From Chitinophaga vietnamensis (GTDB lineage Bacteria; Bacteroidota; Bacteroidia; Chitinophagales; Chitinophagaceae): a stretch of 64,000 nucleotides of DNA. Made by a program: the position numbers and the translations under genes. Below, piece by piece: positions 18,405 through 25,477 of the stretch; position 1 is the stretch's first letter; every line of letters begins with the position of its first letter. The DNA lies in contig NZ_CABHMS010000001.1 of the NCBI RefSeq assembly GCF_902167635.1, positions 682,001 through 746,000 of the forward strand. The letters run 5' to 3'. Under the pieces are notes generated by a model. It saw only the letters and a program-made list of their open reading frames with translations. It was not told the origin of the DNA and did no database searches.

Positions 18405-19694
18405 ATGAATTCCACAACTATTGGTAAGTATCGCTGGAGAATCTGTGCCTTGCTTTTCGTTGCCACCACCATTAACTACATAGACCGTCAGGTATTGGGT
18501 TTGCTGAAGGGTGATCTCTCTAAAGAGTTCAACTGGTCAGAAACGGATTACAGTAACCTCGTAATGACTTTTTCTGCGGCTTATTCTATTGGCCTGCTTT
18601 TTTTTGGCCGCCTGGTAGACAAGCTCGGTTCCAAGATCGGGTATACCGTTTCTATTGTGGTATGGAGCCTTTCCGCGATGGCGCATGCTTTGGTAAGAAC
18701 CACGCTGGGATTCGGCATCGTACGATCTGTATTGGGTATCAGTGAAGCGGGCAATTTCCCGGCGGCTATCAAAGCAACGGCGGAGTGGTTTCCGAAGAAA
18801 GAGCGCGCACTGGCCACTGGTATCTTTAACAGCGGCGCTAATATTGCAGCCGTAGTAGGGCCTTTGATGGTATATTGGCTGGCCCGCAACCATGGCTGGC
18901 GTCATGCCTTTTTCTGGACGGGCGCTATCGGCTTTGCCTGGCTGATACTCTGGATCATCTATTACGAAATCCCTGGCCGCCACAAGAAAGTAAGCAAGGA
19001 AGAATATGATTATATCCATTCCGATCAGGAAGTGGAAGCAGAGAAGCCCAAGCCGGTGAAATGGGCGAAGCTGCTGGGTATCCGTCAAACATGGGCATTT
19101 GTGTTCGGCAAGTTGCTCACCGACCCGGTATGGTGGTTCTTTCTTTTCTGGTTGCCTACTTACCTGGAATCTATCTTCCATGTGGATATGAAGTCGAACC
19201 TCGGTTTACCGATCATCGTCATCTATTCTATCACCAGCTTTGGCAGTATTGGCGGCGGATGGTTATCTTCCTATCTGATCAAAAGCGGCTGGCCTATTTT
19301 CAAGGCGCGTAAAATATCGATGCTCATTTTCGCTCTATGTGTGTTGCCAATCACATTGATACAATTCACCAATAACGTATGGATGGCCATCCTGATCATC
19401 AGTTTGGCTACAGCGGCGCACCAGGCCTGGTCTGCCACTATCTTCACCACTGCTTCCGATATGTTCCCGAAACGCGCCGTTAGCTCCGTAGTGGGTATCG
19501 GCGGCATGGCCGGCTCTATTGGCGGCACATTGTTCCCGATAGTAGTAGGTTCCATGTTACAGCATTACAAAATGATGGGCAACATCGGTATTGGTTACAA
19601 TATCCTTTTCGGTATTTGCAGCGTCGCATACCTGCTGGCATGGCTCGTGATGCACCTGTTCGCCCCGAAGATGGAACAAGTTAGATTGCCTTAG
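18405..19694 (+). CDS. exuT: MFS hexuronate transporter
   Basis: 429 residues, about 12 membrane segments, of the anion:cation symporter (ExuT/UhpC-like) branch of the major facilitator superfamily. The N-terminus RICALLFVATTINYIDRQVL and the helix 2-3 loop GRLVDKLGSKIGY are typical of ExuT. It imports galacturonate or glucuronate across the inner membrane by proton symport. It is last in the uxaB-uxaC-kdgK-eda run (34 bp gap), possibly with its own operator-controlled promoter. It ends at the edge of a long inverted repeat shared with convergent uxaA. The precise substrate is inferred from context. Confidence 0.88.
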   Translation: MNSTTIGKYRWRICALLFVATTINYIDRQVLGLLKGDLSKEFNWSETDYSNLVMTFSAAYSIGLLFFGRLVDKLGSKIGYTVSIVVWSLSAMAHALVRTTLGFGIVRSVLGISEAGNFPAAIKATAEWFPKKERALATGIFNSGANIAAVVGPLMVYWLARNHGWRHAFFWTGAIGFAWLILWIIYYEIPGRHKKVSKEEYDYIHSDQEVEAEKPKPVKWAKLLGIRQTWAFVFGKLLTDPVWWFFLFWLPTYLESIFHVDMKSNLGLPIIVIYSITSFGSIGGGWLSSYLIKSGWPIFKARKISMLIFALCVLPITLIQFTNNVWMAILIISLATAAHQAWSATIFTTASDMFPKRAVSSVVGIGGMAGSIGGTLFPIVVGSMLQHYKMMGNIGIGYNILFGICSVAYLLAWLVMHLFAPKMEQVRLP

Positions 19695-19817
19695 GATTTA
19701 CGAATTTATTGATTTACGGATTTATTGATTTAAATAAAAGCGGAGATGACAACATTGTTCATCTCCGCTTTTTTATTTAAATCAATAAATCCGTAAATCA
19801 ATAAATCCGTAAATCCT
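19693..19817. repeat. Long inverted repeat filling the exuT/uxaA convergent gap (IR-1)
   Basis: Arms of about 43 bp differing at one position. They are made of alternating words (GATTTACG, GATTTATT) and end in ATTTAAAT. A 10-bp GC-rich inner stem (GCGGAGATGA / TCATCTCCGC) surrounds the core CAACATTGT. The element reaches from the exuT stop codon to two bases before the uxaA stop codon, so it probably terminates both transcripts. The core CAACATTGTTCATC recurs in the element at 42004-42116. Confidence 0.9.
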
Positions 19818-19818
19818 C

Positions 19819-21465
19819 CTAAAGGCTTACGCCGCGCTTCCAGGGGATGAAATCATCCTGGTGCAGTTGTTCTGCTTTGGTATGCACTTCACCGCTGGCG
19901 GCTTTGATCACGTATTCGAGAATTTCTTCGCCCATTTCAGCGATAGAGCGTTGGCCGCTGATGATGGAGCCGGTGTCGATGTCGATGATATCGGGCATGC
20001 GGGTGGCAAGACGGGTATTGGTGGCGAGCTTTACGACGGGGGCGATCGGGTTGCCGGTAGGCGTGCCGAGGCCGGTGGTAAAGAGTACGATATTGGCGCC
20101 GGAGCCTACTTCTGCGGAGGTGGACTCTACGTCGTTGCCAGGTGTGCAGAGGAGGTTGAGACCTGGTTTGGTCACATACTCCGTATAGTCGAGCACGTCA
20201 GTAACGGGGGAGGTGCCGCCTTTTTTCGCTGCCCCGGCGGATTTGATGGCATCGGTGATGAGGCCGTCTTTGATATTGCCGGGAGAGGGGTTCATGTAGA
20301 AGCCTGAACCTACAGACTGGGCCTGGTTTTCATACGCACGCATGATGCGGATGAATTTATCGGATATTTCGTCGGTAGTGCAGCGGTTGATCAGTTCCTG
20401 TTCTACGCCGCATAGTTCCGGAAATTCAGAAAGGATGCTGGTGCCGCCCAATGCAACGAGGAGGTCGGAAGTATGACCTACAGCAGGGTTGGCGGAGATG
20501 CCGGAGAAACCGTCGGAGCCGCCGCATTCCAGTCCTATTACCAGTTTGGAGAGCGGTGCGGGTTGGCGGGACAGTTTGTTGGCTTCTACCAATGCGAGGA
20601 AAGTATCTTTGATGGCGGCTGATAGCATGGCAAATTCAGAAGGGCTCTTCTGTTGCTCGTATACCAGTACCGGTTTGCTGAAGGCAGGGTTGAGTTTTTT
20701 CACTGATTCCATGAGGATGGATACCTGCGCGTGCTGGCAACCAAGACTGAGCACTGTGGCGCCGGCAACGTTCGGGTGGTGGATATAACCTGCCAGCAGG
20801 GCGCAGAGCGCGTCGGAGTCCTGGCGTGTGCCACCGCAGCCGCCCTCATGTGTGAGGAACTTGATGCCGTCGATATTCGGGAATATTGTATTTCGTTTAT
20901 CCGTTTCCGTTACCTTGCCTGCTTCATATTGCCTGATGGCGTCGAGATCACCTTTTTTGTAGAGTGATACGAGGTCTTGCACCTGATCGTTATATACCTC
21001 TGCGGGCGCGAATCCCAGGCCTTTTTCGAAGGCGGTTTTGATCACGCTTACGTTTCTGTTTTCGCAGAAAACGAGGGGGATCACCAGCCAGTAGTTCCGG
21101 GTGCCAACTTGTCCGTCTTCACGATGATAACCCATGAAGGTGCGGTTGGCCCATCTGCTCACATCAGGCGCCTGCCATTGCTCGCTGTCATCTTTTTCAT
21201 GGAAGGCGTTGGCGTCGTGCACTACATTTTCAGTGGTCATGCCTTCGCCGCTTCTGATGGTCCTGGTGGCTTTACCTACCAGTACGCCGTACATGAGGAT
21301 GGCGTCGCCGCTGTTGATATCGTTGATCAGGAATTTATGTTTAGCAGGAATATTTTGCTTTAATTCGATCTGGTGGCCGTTAAAGGAGATATTGGTTCCG
21401 GCTGGCAGGTCCTGAAGGGCTACCAACACATTATCGTCTGGATGAATTTGTAAATAAGCGTTCAT
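19819..21465 (-). CDS. uxaA: Altronate dehydratase
   Basis: 548 residues with both parts of the UxaA/GarD family: an N-terminal SAF-like domain (about 1-95, with PDDNVLVALQDL) and the large C-terminal domain with FLTHEGGCGGTRQDS, LGCQHAQVS and GLECGGSDGFSGISANPA. It dehydrates D-altronate to KDG, using an iron or manganese centre in this family. It is convergent with exuT and divergent from the heparinase-fold lyase gene, so the operator at 21642 could control both sides. Confidence 0.94.
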   Translation of the reverse strand: MNAYLQIHPDDNVLVALQDLPAGTNISFNGHQIELKQNIPAKHKFLINDINSGDAILMYGVLVGKATRTIRSGEGMTTENVVHDANAFHEKDDSEQWQAPDVSRWANRTFMGYHREDGQVGTRNYWLVIPLVFCENRNVSVIKTAFEKGLGFAPAEVYNDQVQDLVSLYKKGDLDAIRQYEAGKVTETDKRNTIFPNIDGIKFLTHEGGCGGTRQDSDALCALLAGYIHHPNVAGATVLSLGCQHAQVSILMESVKKLNPAFSKPVLVYEQQKSPSEFAMLSAAIKDTFLALVEANKLSRQPAPLSKLVIGLECGGSDGFSGISANPAVGHTSDLLVALGGTSILSEFPELCGVEQELINRCTTDEISDKFIRIMRAYENQAQSVGSGFYMNPSPGNIKDGLITDAIKSAGAAKKGGTSPVTDVLDYTEYVTKPGLNLLCTPGNDVESTSAEVGSGANIVLFTTGLGTPTGNPIAPVVKLATNTRLATRMPDIIDIDTGSIISGQRSIAEMGEEILEYVIKAASGEVHTKAEQLHQDDFIPWKRGVSL

Positions 21466-21641
21466 AAAAGCTAAAGTAGTAAATAACGGTTCCTGCTGGT
21501 AATACTAAAATATTAATCCATGATAAGATTTTGACTATTTGCTCAAACCGCTGAAATCGCGTTGTATGGCAAGTTACGAATGAATCAGCATTAGTTAATA
21601 CCGTATTACCAGCCCTTTGAGCGAAGAAGAAATATTTTTTA

Positions 21642-21680
21642 TGCAAACGTTTGAATTATTGTGACATTTAAATACTTTTG
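21642..21680 (+). promoter_or_regulatory. Promoter of the polysaccharide lyase gene with an overlapping LacI-type operator
   Basis: TTTG (21650-21653), a 19-bp spacer and TACTTTTG (21673-21680) match the Bacteroidota -33/-7 consensus exactly. The -33 box lies inside TGCAAACGTTTGAA (21642-21655), a LacI-type palindrome with two mismatches at its end, so a bound repressor would block the promoter. The expected start is near 21687, about 70 nt before the ATG at 21757. Confidence 0.7.
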
Positions 21681-21709
21681 AATGCATGCATTAGCAGCAG
21701 TGAACAATA

Positions 21710-21733
21710 CGCCCCGGGATAATTGTCGGGGCG
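21710..21733 (+). repeat. REP-like hairpin in the leader of the lyase gene
   Basis: Seven-base arms CGCCCCG / CGGGGCG around a ten-base loop, between the predicted transcription start and the ATG at 21757. The CGCCCC/GGGGCG stem and the following GGGGCGACA equal those of the hairpin array at 23979-24530. It may be a single copy of the same element, or a leader structure affecting translation. Confidence 0.55.
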
Positions 21734-21756
21734 ACAAATTAAAACCTTGCATCAGA

Positions 21757-23721
21757 ATGAAGCTGAAGCGTATCGTATTCCACGTTTGCCTGCTGGCCGG
21801 AATGGCCGGCACTGCGGCATTGCGGGCACAGGGACCTGCACCGCGCAACTACCTGTACCAGGAATGGCAGCATGCCGGCGGCGAAGCGGCCTTCAGCCAG
21901 GTGGATCACTGGAAACAATCTCAATACCATCACATCCTGCAACAGGTGGATGCCCTGCCGGCAGCGGTCCGCGCAACCCTCGCGCATGATGCCGACCAGG
22001 CCATGTCGTTTACCTGGCCGGCTCTCACCGCCGCGCTGTACCTGCAATTCCGCGACAATGGTAACCGCACCAACTACGAAAATGCACAGTTCGAACGACG
22101 TAAAGTGCTCAGTACATTAGTGGCAGGAGAGCTTGCCACCCGCAATGGCCGCTATATCCCGCAGATCGTGAATGGTCTCTGGGCCATACTGGAAGAGAGC
22201 TCCTGGGTGCTGCCCGCGCATGTGGGCGCGCAGAAAGCAGGCACCGACCTGCCCGATCCTAATGAACAGATCGTTGACCTCTTCGCCGGCGAAACAGCCG
22301 CCACTGTGGCCTGGACGCAATTCCTCCTGCATGATGCGCTCGACAAATATTCTCCCATCATCAACAAACGCATCAACTATGAACTGCAACGCCGCATCGT
22401 TGAGCCGTTCCTGCAACGTAACGACTTCTGGTGGATGGGCTTCCAGGGCAATCATACCGTCAATAACTGGAATGTATGGATCAATACCAATGTGCTCGAA
22501 ACAGCTTTGCTGTCTGTAACGGACACGGATACACGAAATAAGGTGATTGAGAAAACAATCCGCAGCGCAGATAATTTCGTGAACGCCTATCCTGAAGATG
22601 GCGGCTGCGATGAAGGCCCTTCCTATTGGGGACATGCCGGCGGCAAACTGATAGAGCTATTATCCTGGCTGCACAGCGCCTCGCAGCAAAGGCTCGACTG
22701 GAGCCACCAGCCGCTGATCCATGAGATCGGCGCCTATATCTACAAGATGCATGTAGATGCTAACCGCTTTGTGAATTTCGCAGATGCTTCTGCCATCAAC
22801 ATCCCGCCGCCACATACGGTGTACCTTTACGGGCAACTCTTCCAGGATGCTTTGCTGAAAAGGTTTGCAGCCTATCTCTATCATCTCGATAATCCTGATA
22901 CTAATAAAATAAAAGCAGGTTCATTACCTTTCTTTGTATACGACGTGCTGCTGCGCGATTCCCTGTTGCAGACTACCCCCGCCGCACCTTATACAACCAT
23001 GAACTGGCTGCCGGGCTTACAGGTATTGTCTTTGCGCTCACAGCCAGGTATGGCGAAAGGCTTGTTCTTTGCCGCACAGGGCGGGCACAATGCTGAAAGT
23101 CATAACCATAACGATGTCGGCAATTTTGTGTTGTATATGGATGGAAAGCCCGCCATCATTGATGTGGGCGTAGGCACCTATACCAAACAAACCTTCAGTG
23201 CCGACCGTTACAAGTTATGGTATATGCAGTCGCAATGGCATAACTGCCCTACCATCAACGGCGTGCAACAAAAGGATGGCAGGCAGTTTCAGGCGAAAGA
23301 CGTACATTTCTCTTCCAACAAACAAGGCCAGGTGTTGCAGATGGACATCGCTGCGGCCTACCCGGAAACCGCCATGGTGGCACGTTGGCAACGTACCTTC
23401 ACTTTCACGCCAGCGAATGCATCTTTGCAACTGGATGAAGACTATGCGCTCAAAAGCTGGAATACGCCTTACCTGCTGCATTTCATGACATGCCTGCCGG
23501 CGGATACCAGTACCCCCGGCAAGATCATATTGAAAGGAGAAGGTACACAACTTACTATGACTTACGCCCCCGCTTTGTTTACCGTGATCACTGAACAGCA
23601 GTCTATCAATGATGCGCGTTTGTCGCCCGTATGGGGCAGCAGTGTAACGCGTATCAGTTTGCGTGCACGGCAACAGCAGCTGACAGGCAAACATACCATC
23701 ACATTTACACAAGGCCGCTAA
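21757..23721 (+). CDS. Heparinase II/III-family polysaccharide lyase
   Basis: 654 residues from the ATG at 21757, which gives a clean signal peptide (MKLKRIVFHVCLLAGMAG..LRAQ); the frame is open upstream but without signal-like sequence. An N-terminal alpha/alpha toroid (about 60-370, with GNHTVNNWNVWINTNVLE and DGGCDEGPSYWGHAGG) is followed by the heparinase II/III beta-sandwich, whose Zn/His site is in GGHNAESHNHNDVGNFVLY. Such enzymes cleave uronate-containing polysaccharides (heparin, alginate, ulvan, other glucuronans) by beta-elimination. The unsaturated-uronide enzymes downstream fit that. The exact PL family and substrate cannot be told from the sequence alone. It lies 80-120 bp downstream of a promoter with a LacI-type operator. 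Confidence 0.85.
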   Translation: MKLKRIVFHVCLLAGMAGTAALRAQGPAPRNYLYQEWQHAGGEAAFSQVDHWKQSQYHHILQQVDALPAAVRATLAHDADQAMSFTWPALTAALYLQFRDNGNRTNYENAQFERRKVLSTLVAGELATRNGRYIPQIVNGLWAILEESSWVLPAHVGAQKAGTDLPDPNEQIVDLFAGETAATVAWTQFLLHDALDKYSPIINKRINYELQRRIVEPFLQRNDFWWMGFQGNHTVNNWNVWINTNVLETALLSVTDTDTRNKVIEKTIRSADNFVNAYPEDGGCDEGPSYWGHAGGKLIELLSWLHSASQQRLDWSHQPLIHEIGAYIYKMHVDANRFVNFADASAINIPPPHTVYLYGQLFQDALLKRFAAYLYHLDNPDTNKIKAGSLPFFVYDVLLRDSLLQTTPAAPYTTMNWLPGLQVLSLRSQPGMAKGLFFAAQGGHNAESHNHNDVGNFVLYMDGKPAIIDVGVGTYTKQTFSADRYKLWYMQSQWHNCPTINGVQQKDGRQFQAKDVHFSSNKQGQVLQMDIAAAYPETAMVARWQRTFTFTPANASLQLDEDYALKSWNTPYLLHFMTCLPADTSTPGKIILKGEGTQLTMTYAPALFTVITEQQSINDARLSPVWGSSVTRISLRARQQQLTGKHTITFTQGR

Positions 23722-23772
23722 AACAAGATGGTAGCGGGTTGTAGCGGAAATTGAAAAATAGCGTTTGAATAT

Positions 23773-23786
23773 TGCAAACGTTTGCA
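23773..23786 (+). promoter_or_regulatory. LacI-type operator and probable promoter of the kdu operon
   Basis: A perfect 14-bp TGCAAACGTTTGCA palindrome 52 bp after the lyase stop codon. TTTG at 23764-23767, a 20-bp spacer and TAAATTGG (23788-23795, one mismatch to TAnnTTTG) frame it as a promoter with the operator in its spacer. No better promoter was seen closer to kduI, so the kdu transcript may carry an 800-nt leader containing the hairpin array. Confidence 0.55.
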
Positions 23787-23857
23787 TTAAATTGGGGTTT
23801 GAAGCGGTATGGTGGATGATTAGATACGTGTTACCGGGCTATCGCTACCGGGCTATC

Positions 23858-23923
23858 GCTCCTACGGAGCTGAATGATGGTTGACGACAACGGAGGCTAC
23901 CGAGCTATCACCCCTACGGGGTG
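23858..23923 (+). repeat. Two divergent hairpins preceding the main array
   Basis: GCTCC-TAC-GGAGC (23858-23870) and CACCCC-TAC-GGGGTG (23909-23923). Both have the three-base loop of the array units but different stem bases that still pair (CGCCCC/GGGGCG in the array). They are flanked by repeats of ACCGGGCTATCGCT. They look like older members of the same hairpin family; the matched changes on both stem sides point to selection on, or copying of, the folded form. Confidence 0.6.
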
Positions 23924-23978
23924 TATTGTAGCGGATGAATATGATCCACGAATGTATCATTGTATCGGATGAAAAAAC

Positions 23979-24570
23979 GATCTACCAATATATCGCCCCT
24001 ATGGGGGCGGATTGCGGTATATGAAAAACGATCTACCAATATATCGCCCCTACGGGGCGGATTGTGGTGGATAAAAAATGATCTACCAATATATCGCCCC
24101 TATGGGGGCGGATTGTGGTGGATAAAAAATGATCTACCAATATATCGCCCCTATGGGGGCGGATTGTGGTGGATAAAAAATGATCTACCAATATATCGCC
24201 CCTATGGGGGCGGATTGTGGTATATGAAAAATGATCTACCAATATATCGCCCCTACGGGGCGGATTGCGGTAGATGAAAAATGATCTACCAATATATCGC
24301 CCCTATGGGGGCGGATTGTAGCAAAAAAAATGATCTACCAATATATCGCCCCAGCGGGGCGGATTGTGGTATATGAAAAACGATCTACCAATATATCGCC
24401 CCTATGGGGCGGATTGCGGTGGATGAAAAATGATCTACCAATATATCGCCCCTATGGGGGCAGATTGTAGCAAAAAAAATGGTCTACCAATATATCGCCC
24501 CAGCGGGGCGACATATTGGTAGAGAAATAGCTATCAAGAGCATCACGCCCCGTAGGGGCGTAATATTGGT
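23979..24570. repeat. Tandem array of eleven ~50-bp hairpin (REP-like) units
   Basis: Units begin at 23979, 24030, 24080, 24131, 24182, 24233, 24283, 24332, 24382, 24432 and 24481 (49-51 bp each). Each reads GATCTACCAATATATCGCCCC, loop, GGGGCG, then a variable GATTGTGGT.GATAAAAAA tail. Loops are TATG, TAC, TAT or AGC, while the six-base stem never changes. The last unit extends to a near-perfect 39-bp palindrome, with CTACCAATAT.TCGCCCC mirrored by GGGGCGACATATTGGTAG. A degenerate unit (ACGCCCC-GTA-GGGGCGT) follows at 24544-24560. The array fills most of the 892-bp gap between the lyase and kduI. The gap is not coding. Confidence 0.95.
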
Positions 24571-24613
24571 AGAAAAAAAATTCAATAATTACTAAAACAT
24601 CTAACAGCAATAT

Positions 24614-25456
24614 ATGAGCACATATTATGAATCGAGGTATGCGAATAGCCCCGCGGAAGTGAAACAAATGAATACAGAACAGCTGAGAACTGCTTTTCTG
24701 ATAGAGAAAATATTTTCCAGTGATACCATATCCTGGGTACATACTCATTACGACCGCTATCTCGCAGGTGGCGCAATGCCTGTAAGTGGGCCACTGAAGC
24801 TGGAAACCATCGATCTGTTGAAAGCCGGCTACTTTCTTGAAAGAAGGGAACTAGGTATGATCAATGTTGGCGGCGATGGCATTGTAGAGGTAGATGGAGA
24901 AAAATTCGAGCTTGCTTTTAAGGAAGCATTGTATATCGGTAAAGGAAAAAAAGAAGTCATCTTCCATAGCAGGGATAAAAGCTCTCCGGCGAAATTCTAC
25001 CTGAATTCCACTCCGGCGCATCATACTTACCCCACCAGGAAAGTATCGAAGAAAGAAGCGGAGATCGTTACGCTCGGTGCCCTGGAAACGTCCAATCACC
25101 GTACGATCAACAAGCTGCTGGTTAATTCCGTACTGGAAACCTGCCAGCTGCAAATGGGTATGACGGAACTGCAACCTGGCAGCGTGTGGAATACGATGCC
25201 GGCGCATACACACGACAGAAGAATGGAAGTATATTTTTATTTCGAAGTGCCGGAAGGGCAATCGGTTTGCCACTTTATGGGCCAGCCGCAGGAAACCAGG
25301 CATATCTGGATGCAGAATGAACAGGCTGTTATATCTCCGCCCTGGTCCGTGCATGCCGGCGCAGGCACCAGCAACTATACATTCATTTGGGGTATGGCCG
25401 GCGAAAACCTGGACTATGGCGACATGGACCATTGCAAGATCACTGATTTACGTTAA
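24614..25456 (+). CDS. kduI: 5-keto-4-deoxyuronate isomerase
   Basis: 280 residues, the usual KduI size, cupin fold. The zinc site is seen in [17 protein letters not shown], with further His at [20 protein letters not shown]. It isomerises 5-keto-4-deoxyuronate, which forms spontaneously from unsaturated uronates released by GH88/GH105 enzymes, to 3-deoxy-D-glycero-2,5-hexodiulosonate. It is the first gene of a six-gene run (kduI, GH105, kduD, lacI, GH88, DUF2264), with gaps of 6 to 36 bp. Its ATG is about 45 bp after the hairpin array. Confidence 0.96.
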   Translation: MSTYYESRYANSPAEVKQMNTEQLRTAFLIEKIFSSDTISWVHTHYDRYLAGGAMPVSGPLKLETIDLLKAGYFLERRELGMINVGGDGIVEVDGEKFELAFKEALYIGKGKKEVIFHSRDKSSPAKFYLNSTPAHHTYPTRKVSKKEAEIVTLGALETSNHRTINKLLVNSVLETCQLQMGMTELQPGSVWNTMPAHTHDRRMEVYFYFEVPEGQSVCHFMGQPQETRHIWMQNEQAVISPPWSVHAGAGTSNYTFIWGMAGENLDYGDMDHCKITDLR

Positions 25457-25477
25457 TGAACTGATAACATCCGCATC

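Noticed and set aside
23960-24277. A 105-codon plus-strand frame through the hairpin array, with a repeated 17-residue unit (NDLPIYRPYGGGLWWIK)
   Set aside because: It is open only because several units are 51 bp long, a multiple of three; units of 49 and 50 bp break it. It has no start context, and the stem conservation is explained by DNA/RNA pairing.
23979-24530. CRISPR array
   Set aside because: Units are near-identical over their whole length, with no variable spacers between short repeats, and no cas gene is present.
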